From contig JBKOVT010000110.1 of assembly GCA_046724035.1 (NCBI GenBank), forward strand, positions 1-5,564: DNA of 5,564 nt, given 5' to 3'. Position 1 is the stretch's first letter. Every line of letters begins with the position of its first letter. Origin of the DNA: DATARH01 sp046724035 (GTDB taxonomy: Bacteria > Pseudomonadota > Alphaproteobacteria > ATCC43930 > CGMCC-115725). Under the pieces are notes generated by a model, which did no database searches, was not told the origin of the DNA, and was given only the letters and a program-made list of their open reading frames with translations. Of the stretch, positions 1 to 5,564 are shown in pieces. The position numbers and the translations under genes are program-made.

Positions 1-8
1 CGTGAGTG

Positions 9-37
9 TTGACCCTCGGGGCAGTGCCGCTTACCTA
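9..37 (+). promoter_or_regulatory. Possible promoter ahead of def
   Basis: A TTGACC hexamer at 9-14 matches the sigma-70 -35 consensus at five of six positions. At a 17-base spacing lies TACCTA (32-37), which matches the -10 consensus poorly (two of six). If it is used, transcription would begin close to the ATG at 44 and give a nearly leaderless message, which would fit the missing Shine-Dalgarno sequence. The -10 box is weak and the upstream region is cut by the window, so this is a tentative call. Confidence 0.22.
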
Positions 38-43
38 CGCGGC

Positions 44-568
44 ATGGCTTTGTTGCCGATCATCACCGCGCCCGATCCGCGGCTCAAAATCCAGGCGAAG
101 CCGGTCGCCAAGGTCGACGCGAAGGTGCGCCGGCTGATGGATGACATGCTGGAGACGATGTACCACGCCATCGGCATCGGCTTGGCGGCGCCGCAGGTCG
201 GCGCGGCGCAACGCGTCCTCGTCGTCGATGTCGCGCGCGAGGGCGAAGAGCCGAACCCGATGCGCATCGCCAACCCCGAGATCGTGTGGCGCTCGGACGA
301 GACGATCATCGCCAATGAGGGCTGTCTGTCCCTCCCCGAGCATTACGCCGATGTCGCGCGGCCGCGGGCAATCCGGCTGCGCTATCTCGACCATGAGAAC
401 GAGATCCGCGAGATCGAGGCGGAGGGGCTGCTCGCGACCTGTCTGCAACACGAGATCGACCATCTCGACGGCGTGTTGTTCGTCGATCACATCTCGACGT
501 TGAAGCGCGGCATGATCTTGAAGAAGCTCGCCAAGGCGAAGCGCAGCCGCGCGCTCCAGCCCGCTTAG
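44..568 (+). CDS. def: Peptide deformylase
   Basis: Metalloenzyme that removes the N-formyl group from the initiator methionine of nascent proteins, acting in the cytoplasm near the ribosome exit tunnel. All three family motifs are visible in this 174-residue reading: GIGLAAPQVG at residues 44-53, EGCLSLP at 92-98 and QHEIDHLDG at 135-143. By family knowledge, Cys94, His136 and His140 bind the metal and Glu137 is catalytic; all are present. The length is normal for a bacterial type 1 enzyme. I chose the ATG at 44 because family members begin close to the Ile-x-x-x-Pro-Asp-Pro-Arg-Leu segment, seen here at residues 7-14. An in-frame GTG at position 2 would add 14 residues of no family character. 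There is no good Shine-Dalgarno sequence before either start. fmt follows 94 bases downstream, the usual functional partner. Confidence 0.97.
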   Translation: MALLPIITAPDPRLKIQAKPVAKVDAKVRRLMDDMLETMYHAIGIGLAAPQVGAAQRVLVVDVAREGEEPNPMRIANPEIVWRSDETIIANEGCLSLPEHYADVARPRAIRLRYLDHENEIREIEAEGLLATCLQHEIDHLDGVLFVDHISTLKRGMILKKLAKAKRSRALQPA

Positions 569-590
569 CGATGCAGTGCCCCCACCCCAA

Positions 591-614
591 CCCTCCCCCG
601 CCAGCGGGGGAGGG
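591..614. repeat. C/G-rich palindromic intergenic repeat between def and fmt
   Basis: A perfect 10-base-pair inverted repeat, CCCTCCCCCG (591-600) and CGGGGGAGGG (605-614), encloses the 4-base loop CCAG. It is preceded by a C-rich flank, CCCCCACCCCAA (579-590). From general knowledge, elements of this form (a C-rich flank, then a CCCTC/GAGGG stem around a short loop) recur in intergenic regions of many alphaproteobacterial genomes. It lies 22 bases after the def stop codon. No run of T follows the stem, so it is not a classical intrinsic terminator, although the RNA hairpin could still stabilise or attenuate the def-fmt transcript. Confidence 0.75.
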
Positions 615-620
615 AGTCTG

Positions 621-642
621 CAGCGCCCGCTGCCGGCGGCTG
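621..642. repeat. Second, weaker hairpin in the def-fmt gap
   Basis: CAGCGCC (621-627) can pair with GGC and GCTG (635-637 and 639-642), giving seven base pairs with G638 bulged and a 7-base loop. It follows the stronger palindrome by six bases. It may be the other half of a compound repeat element, or just chance in GC-rich sequence. No T tract follows. Confidence 0.3.
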
Positions 643-646
643 GGGG

Positions 647-654
647 CTATATAG
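647..654 (+). promoter_or_regulatory. CTATATAG box, possible -10 element just ahead of fmt
   Basis: CTATATAG is an 8-base palindrome and the only AT-rich run in the def-fmt gap. TATATA (648-653) agrees with the -10 consensus at four of six positions. It ends nine bases before the proposed fmt ATG, so a transcript starting from it would have almost no leader. I see no matching -35 hexamer 16-18 bases upstream, where the sequence is part of the GC-rich hairpin, so the promoter call is weak. Confidence 0.2.
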
Positions 655-662
655 TCCCGGCG

Positions 663-1610
663 ATGACCCGACCGCTCGATCTTGTCTTTATGGGGACGCC
701 GGATTTTGCGGCGGCGATCCTCGCCGGGCTCGTCGCGGCGGGGCATCGGCTGCGCGCGGTCTACACCCAGCCGCCGCGACCGGCCGGACGCGGCCACCGG
801 CTGCAATCCTCGCCGGTGCAGCTCCTGGCCGAGCGGCTCGGGTTGCCGGTGCGCTCGCCCGCCAGCCTGCGCGATGAAGCGGCGCAGGCGGAGTTCGCTG
901 CGACCGGCGCGGATGCGGCGGTCGTCGCCGCTTATGGGCTGATCCTGCCGCCCGCGATCCTGGCGGCGCCACGCCTCGGCTGCCTCAATGTGCATGCCTC
1001 GCTCTTGCCGCGCTGGCGCGGCGCGGCGCCGATCCAGCGCGCGATCCTGGCCGGCGATCGCGAGACCGGTGTCACGATCATGCAGATGGAGGCGGGGCTC
1101 GATACCGGGCCGATCCTGTTGCAGCAGCCGGTGCCGATCCTGCCCGAAACGAATGCCGGCGAATTGACCGAAACGCTCGCCGAGCTCGGGGTGCGGCTGA
1201 TGCTCGAAGCGCTGGACGGGGTCGCGGCGGGCACTCTGATGGCGCGGCCGCAGCCCGAAGAGGGCGTCACATACGCGCCGAAGATCCGGCGCGAGGAGGC
1301 GCGGCTCGATTGGCGCGAGCCCGCCGATGCGCTGGAGCGCCGGTTGCGCGCCTTCGCCCCGGCGCCCGGGGCTTGGTTCAGCGGCGGCGGCGAGCGCATC
1401 CGGGTGTTGCGCGCCGCAGTGGAAGCGCAGGCCCCCAATGTGCCACCCGGCACCATCATCGACGACCGGCTCGGTATCGCTTGCGGCAGCGGCGTCTTTC
1501 ATCCGCTCTGCCTGCAGCGGCCCGGGCGCGCGGCGCTCGACGCCGACGCCTTCCTGCGCGGCTTTCCGATCCCGGCTGGGACCCTGTTGCCATGCCCCGC
1601 TACAAGCTGA
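663..1610 (+). CDS. fmt: Methionyl-tRNA formyltransferase
   Basis: Transfers a formyl group from 10-formyltetrahydrofolate to Met-tRNA(fMet) in the cytoplasm, preparing the initiator tRNA for translation. The 315-residue product begins with the typical VFMGTPDFA strand and turn (residues 8-16). It carries LNVHASLLPRWRGAAPIQRA at 108-127 and a GLDTG segment at 145-149. Asn109, His111 and Asp147 correspond to the catalytic Asn, His and Asp of the Escherichia coli enzyme. The C-terminal tRNA-binding domain follows from about residue 205, and the length is normal. I chose the ATG at 663 because family similarity starts there. The reading frame is open back to 576, but that stretch translates the palindromic repeat into low-complexity Pro/Gly sequence. 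The start has no clear Shine-Dalgarno sequence. The 3' end overlaps truA by 19 bases, so the two are probably co-transcribed. Confidence 0.96.
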   Translation: MTRPLDLVFMGTPDFAAAILAGLVAAGHRLRAVYTQPPRPAGRGHRLQSSPVQLLAERLGLPVRSPASLRDEAAQAEFAATGADAAVVAAYGLILPPAILAAPRLGCLNVHASLLPRWRGAAPIQRAILAGDRETGVTIMQMEAGLDTGPILLQQPVPILPETNAGELTETLAELGVRLMLEALDGVAAGTLMARPQPEEGVTYAPKIRREEARLDWREPADALERRLRAFAPAPGAWFSGGGERIRVLRAAVEAQAPNVPPGTIIDDRLGIACGSGVFHPLCLQRPGRAALDADAFLRGFPIPAGTLLPCPATS

Positions 1611-2341
1611 CGATCGAATATGACGGGACCGGCCTTGTCGGCTGGCAGCGCCAGGCCAACGGCCTCTCCGTGCAGGAGGCGCTGGAGACCGCGTTCGAGC
1701 GGTTTTGCGGCGAACGGCTGACCGTGTTCGGCGCCGGGCGCACCGATGCCGGTGTGCATGCGCTGGCGCAGGTCGCGCATGTCGATCTCGCGCGCGAGGC
1801 CGATCCCGAAGTGATCCGCAGCGCGATCAATCACCATCTGAGGCCGCATGCGATCAGTGTCATCGAGGCGACGCCGGCGCCGCCCGGCTTCGATGCGCGG
1901 CTGTCGGCGCGCAACCGTCGTTATCTCTACCGCATCCTGAACCGGCGCGCGCCGCCCGCGCTGCAGCGTGGCCGGGTGTGGCATGTCGCGCCGCCGCTCA
2001 ATCCCGCGGCGATGCAGGAAGGCGCGCGGCATCTGGTGGGACACCACGATTTCTCGACCTTTCGCGACTCGCTGTGCCAGGCGAAATCGCCGGTCAAGAC
2101 GCTCGATGTTCTCGATGTCACGACGGATGGCGAGGAGATCCATATCGCGGCGCGCGCCCGATCCTTCCTGCATCACCAGGTGCGCAACATGGCTGGCACG
2201 CTGAAGCTGGTCGGGCTCGGGCAGTGGTCTCCGGAAGACGTCGCGACGGCGCTTGCGGCGCGCGACCGGCGCGCCGGTGGTCCGACCGCGCCGGCCGAGG
2301 GGCTGGCCTTAGTCGCGGTCGAGTATCGCGAGGATCAGTAA
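1592..2341 (+). CDS. truA: tRNA pseudouridine(38-40) synthase
   Basis: Converts uridines 38, 39 and 40 in the anticodon stem-loop of many tRNAs to pseudouridine. The 249-residue product shows the TruA signature GAGRTDAGVHA at residues 47-57, with the catalytic aspartate at Asp52. It also has the N-terminal IEYDGTGLVGWQRQ segment (8-21), the VGHHDFSTF motif (149-157) and FLHHQVRN (192-199), all typical of the family. The length is standard. The ATG at 1592 is chosen because MPRYKLTIEYDG is the expected N-terminus. It lies inside the end of fmt in another frame, with a weak GGGA about ten bases upstream. The frame is open further upstream only as a shadow of fmt. The stop codon overlaps the end of the convergent membrane protein gene by seven bases. 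Confidence 0.97.
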   Translation: MPRYKLTIEYDGTGLVGWQRQANGLSVQEALETAFERFCGERLTVFGAGRTDAGVHALAQVAHVDLAREADPEVIRSAINHHLRPHAISVIEATPAPPGFDARLSARNRRYLYRILNRRAPPALQRGRVWHVAPPLNPAAMQEGARHLVGHHDFSTFRDSLCQAKSPVKTLDVLDVTTDGEEIHIAARARSFLHHQVRNMAGTLKLVGLGQWSPEDVATALAARDRRAGGPTAPAEGLALVAVEYREDQ

Positions 2342-2910
2342 AGACTCTCGGTCACCCGGCTCAGCACAACGCCAAGCACGACATCGAGCAAGACGACCGG
2401 CACCGCCTGGCTCGTCGACACCTGCAATGCGACCCGCGCGATGTACCACTCGTAGACGAGCACCGCGACCGCCGCGGCGAAATCGACGATCTGCGCAACA
2501 CCGGTCGGGAAGAGACCGGTGGCCGCGTCGGCGCCGACAATCACAAAGAGCGCGGTCTGCGGGATCTGCGACCAGTTATAGGCGACGATAAACGGAATAA
2601 AGCGGTTCTCGCGGCCGAGATAGCGCGTCAGCGGCAACACGATTAGCGGGAACGCGACCCAGGAAATCACATACCCGATCGTCTCGACGATAACGATATG
2701 CGGCATGCCGGACGCGGCCCAATGCGCCGCCGAAACGCGAAAAGCGAGCAGGATCAGGAAGAACGGGTAGCAGATTACGCCGGCGCGGAACGAGCGCCAG
2801 AATCCCTCGATCGAGGTGTCGAAAAAGCCGAGCCCGCTCGGATCGCCGCGCGCCAGCTTCAAGGCGCCGCCGACCGCCAGCTGCACCTCGACCCACGCCG
2901 GGGCGGTCAT
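2335..2910 (-). CDS. Uncharacterised multi-pass membrane protein downstream of dapE
   Basis: I cannot assign a function to this 191-residue protein. After an amphipathic N-terminus there is a GFFDTSIEGFWRSF stretch (residues 28-41). It is followed by about five hydrophobic segments near 41-60, 72-98, 104-127, 138-162 and 170-186, so an inner-membrane location is likely. Features that could be conserved are the EGFWRSFRAG motif, Tyr-Asn-Trp-Ser-Gln-Ile-Pro at 111-117 and YEWYIARVAL at 153-162. There is no cleavable signal peptide and no recognisable catalytic motif; the layout is loosely like small Yip1-type membrane proteins, which is only an impression. The ATG shares the 4-base ATGA overlap with the dapE stop and has no Shine-Dalgarno sequence, which supports both this start and translational coupling to dapE. 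Its 3' end overlaps truA tail to tail. I believe similar proteins sit beside dapE in other alphaproteobacteria. Confidence 0.85.
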   Translation of the reverse strand: MTAPAWVEVQLAVGGALKLARGDPSGLGFFDTSIEGFWRSFRAGVICYPFFLILLAFRVSAAHWAASGMPHIVIVETIGYVISWVAFPLIVLPLTRYLGRENRFIPFIVAYNWSQIPQTALFVIVGADAATGLFPTGVAQIVDFAAAVAVLVYEWYIARVALQVSTSQAVPVVLLDVVLGVVLSRVTESLY

Positions 2911-4109
2911 GAGGTGGCGAAGAAGCGGTCGAGAAAGGCTTCGTAGATCGCGACGAGCTGCGCGATATCGGCGACAGGGACGCGCTCATCGGCCTTGTGC
3001 ATCGTCTCGCCGACCAGGCCGAATTCGGCGACTGGGCAATAGGCCTGGATAAAGCGCGCGTCGGAGGTGCCGCCGGTCGTGCTGAGCTCAGGGGCGCGGC
3101 CGGTCACCGCCGCGATCGCTTGCGTCAGGCAATCGCTGACCTTGCCGGGCGGCACGAGGAAGGCCTCGCCGCTGACCGCCCATTCGAGATGATAATTGCC
3201 GCCCGCGAGCGCGAGGCGCTTCGCGACCCATTCCTTGAGCTTGTCGCTCGTCCACAGATCGTTGAAGCGGATGTTGAAGGTGGCGCGCGCCGCGCCGGGA
3301 ATGATGTTTGTTGTCGGGTTGCCGATATCGATGGTCGTGACCTGCAATCCGGAGCGCTGGAAGTGCTGCGTGCCGGGGTCGAGCGGCATCGCGGTCAACG
3401 CGTGCAACAGCGCGACGATTCGGTGCGCCGCATTGTCGGCGAGATGCGGGTAGGCGACATGACCCTGCACGCCGCTGACCGTGAGGCGCCCGGTCATGCT
3501 GCCGCGGCGGCCGATCTTGATCATGTCGCCGAGCTCGGTCGCCGAGGTCGGCTCGCCGACGACACAGGCATCGAGCGTCTCGCCGCGCGCCTTCAGCCAT
3601 TCCAGCACCTTTTTGGTGCCGTTGACCGCGATGCCTTCTTCGTCGCCGGTGATCAGGAGGCTGATCGAGCCGGAGAAATCGGGGCCGCGCGTCGCGATGA
3701 ACCGCTCGGCGGCGGCGATGAAAGCGGCAATCGCCCCCTTCATGTCGACGGCGCCCCGGCCGCACAAGACGCCCTCGCGCAACGCCGCGCCAAACGGATC
3801 GAACGACCATTGATCGGCGGCGCCGGTCGGCACGACATCGGTATGGCCGGCAAAGCACAGATTGGGCCCGCTGCTACCCCAGCGCGCATAGAGATTGTCG
3901 ACCGGGTCGGTTGTCTCGCCGTTTGGCCCTTCCTCGCTGAAGGTCAGCGGGTGGCAGGTGAAGCCGAGCTGCTCGAGGCGCGATGCGACGATGCCGAGCG
4001 CGCCCTCATCCTTTGGCGTCACGCTCGGGCGGCGGATCAGCTCGGCGGCAAGCGCTACCGGATCGACCGCCCAATTGTGCGCGGCGCGAGGGGCCGGGAT
4101 GTCGTTCAT
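2907..4109 (-). CDS. dapE: Succinyl-diaminopimelate desuccinylase
   Basis: Zinc-dependent hydrolase that splits N-succinyl-LL-2,6-diaminopimelate into succinate and LL-diaminopimelate, a cytoplasmic step toward lysine and the meso-diaminopimelate of peptidoglycan. The 400-residue product has the M20 peptidase layout. His89 is in FAGHTDVVP, Asp122 in GRGAVDMKG, Glu157-Glu158 in TGDEEG, Glu186 in GEPTS and His371 in GETMHKADE. These match the metal ligands and catalytic glutamate of the family. The dimerisation domain lies roughly at residues 195-310, including GRRGS (201-205). The product is slightly longer than most because of about ten extra N-terminal residues. The start ATG overlaps the dapD stop as ATGA, and no Shine-Dalgarno sequence precedes it. 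The frame remains open upstream to 4397, but only as a shadow of dapD. Confidence 0.97.
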   Translation of the reverse strand: MNDIPAPRAAHNWAVDPVALAAELIRRPSVTPKDEGALGIVASRLEQLGFTCHPLTFSEEGPNGETTDPVDNLYARWGSSGPNLCFAGHTDVVPTGAADQWSFDPFGAALREGVLCGRGAVDMKGAIAAFIAAAERFIATRGPDFSGSISLLITGDEEGIAVNGTKKVLEWLKARGETLDACVVGEPTSATELGDMIKIGRRGSMTGRLTVSGVQGHVAYPHLADNAAHRIVALLHALTAMPLDPGTQHFQRSGLQVTTIDIGNPTTNIIPGAARATFNIRFNDLWTSDKLKEWVAKRLALAGGNYHLEWAVSGEAFLVPPGKVSDCLTQAIAAVTGRAPELSTTGGTSDARFIQAYCPVAEFGLVGETMHKADERVPVADIAQLVAIYEAFLDRFFATS

Positions 4110-4972
4110 TCGCGCAGGAGGTCGTTGATCGAGGTCTTGGCGCGGGTCTGCGCATCGACCTGCTTGACGATGACCGCGCAATAAAGGCTCGGGCCGGGGC
4201 TGCCGTCGGGCAGCGCGCGGCCGGGCAGCGAGCCCGGCACTACCACTGAATAGGCCGGCACCCGCCCGGTGATGATTTCGCCGGTCTGGCGGTTGACGAT
4301 CTTTGTCGTCGAGCTGATGAAGGTGCCCATCGCCAATACCGCGCCCTGCTCGACGATGACGCCTTCGACGACCTCGCTGCGCGCCCCGATAAAGCAATCA
4401 TCCTCGATGATGACGGGTTCGGCCTGCAACGGCTCCAACACGCCGCCGATGCCGACGCCGCCCGACAGGTGACAGTTCTTGCCGATCTGCGCGCAGGAAC
4501 CGACCGTCGCCCAGGTGTCGACCATCGTGCCGCTGCCGACATGGGCGCCGACATTGACGAAGCTCGGCATCAGGACGACGTTCGGCGCGATGTAGGCGGA
4601 GTGGCGCACGATCGCGCCCGGGACTGCGCGAAAACCGGCGTCGCGAAAGCGATTGGCCGACCAGCCGGCGAATTTCGAGGGCACCTTGTCCCACCATTTC
4701 GCGGGGCCGCGTTCGGGATCGACCGGACCGCCGGGGATCTCGGCCATGTCGTTGAGGCGGAACGACAGCAGCACCGCCTTTTTCAGCCATTGATGCACCT
4801 GCCAGCCGCGGGCCTGGCCACCGGCCGGCTCGGCGACGCGCAGCTTTCCCTCATCGAGCCCGTCGAGCGCCGCCGCGACGGCCTCGCGCCACGCGCCCTT
4901 GGTCTGCGGCGACACCTTCTCGCGCTGTTCCCAGGCTTCGTCGATTGTCGCGGCGAGATCGGCATTACTCAT
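4106..4972 (-). CDS. dapD: Tetrahydrodipicolinate N-succinyltransferase
   Basis: Transfers succinyl from succinyl-CoA to tetrahydrodipicolinate, committing it to the succinylase branch of lysine and diaminopimelate synthesis in the cytoplasm; the family works as a trimer. The 288-residue product has the expected helical N-terminal domain (about 1-60), then HQWLKKAVLLSFRLND at 60-75. The left-handed beta-helix follows, with hexapeptide-type repeats from about 118 to 240, including GTMVDTWATVGSCAQIGKN (148-166) and HLSGGVGIGGVLEP (168-181). The conserved aspartate of MVDTW is Asp152. Similarity to the E. coli protein is obvious along its whole length. I chose the ATG at 4972 because the family N-terminus fits and GGTGAT, complementary to the end of 16S rRNA, lies just upstream. 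A GTG at 5008 would add 12 residues. The stop overlaps the dapE start by four bases. Confidence 0.97.
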   Translation of the reverse strand: MSNADLAATIDEAWEQREKVSPQTKGAWREAVAAALDGLDEGKLRVAEPAGGQARGWQVHQWLKKAVLLSFRLNDMAEIPGGPVDPERGPAKWWDKVPSKFAGWSANRFRDAGFRAVPGAIVRHSAYIAPNVVLMPSFVNVGAHVGSGTMVDTWATVGSCAQIGKNCHLSGGVGIGGVLEPLQAEPVIIEDDCFIGARSEVVEGVIVEQGAVLAMGTFISSTTKIVNRQTGEIITGRVPAYSVVVPGSLPGRALPDGSPGPSLYCAVIVKQVDAQTRAKTSINDLLRE

Positions 4973-5050
4973 TACATCACCCGGCACGGCAGAATTCGGC
5001 GAGCGCACGATGACCGCGCCGCAGCGCCCGAGTCAACCGAGCCGGCGCAA

Positions 5051-5564
5051 TCAGTCCGCCTCGGGCTCGGCGAGGACTTGGGCGAAGAGCGCGCGGTCGG
5101 CATTGCCGCCGGACTGCACGACCGCGACGCGCTTCCCCTGAAGCCGGGCGCGCTCTTTCAGCGCGGCGGCGAAGGTTGCCGCGCCTGCGCCCTCGGCGAT
5201 GTTGTGCGTGTCGGTAAAGAGGATGCGCATTGCCTGCCGAAGCTCGGCCTCCGACACGGTGACAATGCGCGCCACGTGTTTCCGGATCATCGCCAGCGCC
5301 GCTTCGTCCGGCACCCGGACAGCAAGCCCCTCGGCCAGCGTGTCGGCGCGGTTGGTCGGCACCGGCCGGCCGGCGGCGAAGGACAGCGCGTAAGTCGGCG
5401 CATTCTCGGCGACGACGCCAACCACCTCGGTCGTCAGGCCCAAAGCTTCGCGCGCCGAGATGACGCCGCAGATGCCGCTGCCGAGGCCGATCGGCACATA
5501 GACGGTATCGAGAGCCGGGACGGCTCGAAACAATTCCAGCGCATAGCTCGCGACGCCGCGTATC
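5051..5564 (-). CDS. Threonine/serine dehydratase-like PLP enzyme (C-terminal part, cut by window edge)
   Basis: The last 170 residues of a fold-type II pyridoxal-phosphate enzyme; the N-terminus with the PLP-binding lysine lies outside the window. Visible features are the glycine-rich phosphate-binding loop PIGLGSGICG (residues 24-33 of this fragment), AEGAGAATFAAALKE and the SGGNAD motif at 151-156, whose Ser in this family contacts the PLP ring nitrogen. The chain ends 14 residues after SGGNAD, so there is no C-terminal ACT regulatory domain. This points to the short, catabolic-type threonine ammonia-lyase (threonine to 2-oxobutyrate plus ammonia) or a related serine or hydroxy-amino-acid dehydratase; substrate cannot be decided here. 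Reading continues in frame through a TTG at 5533 to the edge, so no start is claimed. It lies 78 bases upstream of dapD on the same strand and may be co-transcribed with it. Confidence 0.88.
   Translation of the reverse strand, partial: IRGVASYALELFRAVPALDTVYVPIGLGSGICGVISAREALGLTTEVVGVVAENAPTYALSFAAGRPVPTNRADTLAEGLAVRVPDEAALAMIRKHVARIVTVSEAELRQAMRILFTDTHNIAEGAGAATFAAALKERARLQGKRVAVVQSGGNADRALFAQVLAEPEAD

Noticed and set aside
591..614. Palindrome after def as an intrinsic terminator
   Set aside because: The stem is strong, but no run of T follows it on the + strand (AGTCTGC follows), so it is listed as a repeat instead.
306..1502. Long open frame of 398 codons on the - strand, antisense to def and fmt
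   Set aside because: It mirrors fmt and def in a GC-rich genome where stop codons are rare. Its translation is Arg/Ala/Gly-rich low complexity with no recognisable motif.
1310..1591. Possible N-terminal extension of truA of 94 residues
   Set aside because: The stretch lies within fmt in another frame, has shadow-like Arg/Ala-rich composition, and the normal TruA N-terminus starts at 1592.
2997..4184. Long open frame of 395 codons on the + strand, antisense to dapE
   Set aside because: dapE has all its metal-binding residues on the other strand. The antisense product is Arg/Ala/Asp-rich without family features, as expected of a shadow frame.
4110..4397. Possible N-terminal extension of dapE of 96 residues
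   Set aside because: It overlaps the conserved C-terminal half of dapD and encodes Arg-rich low complexity. The ATGA junction at 4106-4109 gives the expected start.
5007..5036. Promoter candidate for dapD on the - strand: TTGACT (5031-5036) and CATCGT (5007-5012)
   Set aside because: The spacing is 18 bases and the -10 hexamer matches only three of six positions in a GC-rich gap, which is too weak to call.

Overview
This GC-rich window looks like chromosomal housekeeping DNA from an alphaproteobacterium. The evidence is the strong G/C bias at third codon positions, a def-fmt-truA cluster facing dapD-dapE (an arrangement I recall from alphaproteobacterial, especially Rhizobiales-like, genomes), and the C-rich hairpin repeat between def and fmt, of a type scattered through such genomes. 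I cannot name a genus from the sequence alone.

The left half, on the + strand, holds def (peptide deformylase), fmt (methionyl-tRNA formyltransferase) and truA (tRNA pseudouridine synthase). fmt puts the formyl group on initiator Met-tRNA, def removes it from the new protein, and truA modifies the anticodon arm of tRNAs. def and fmt are separated by 94 bases holding a palindromic repeat, a second weaker hairpin and an AT-rich CTATATAG box. fmt and truA overlap by 19 bases.

The right half, on the - strand, reads from the right edge inward: the C-terminal part of a PLP-dependent threonine/serine dehydratase (cut by the window edge), dapD and dapE (two steps of the succinylase branch of lysine and meso-diaminopimelate synthesis), and an uncharacterised membrane protein of 191 residues with about five hydrophobic segments. 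dapD/dapE and dapE/membrane protein are each joined by a 4-base ATGA stop-start overlap with no Shine-Dalgarno sequence, which suggests translational coupling in one operon.

The two groups converge, and the stop codons of truA and the membrane protein gene overlap tail to tail by 7 bases with no visible terminator. All the recognised enzymes have their key residues, and I see no frameshift, transposon, CRISPR array, tRNA or rRNA. I found no convincing undescribed system. The items most worth a second look are the conserved-looking membrane protein in the dap operon, the terminator-free convergent overlap, and the repeat ahead of fmt.
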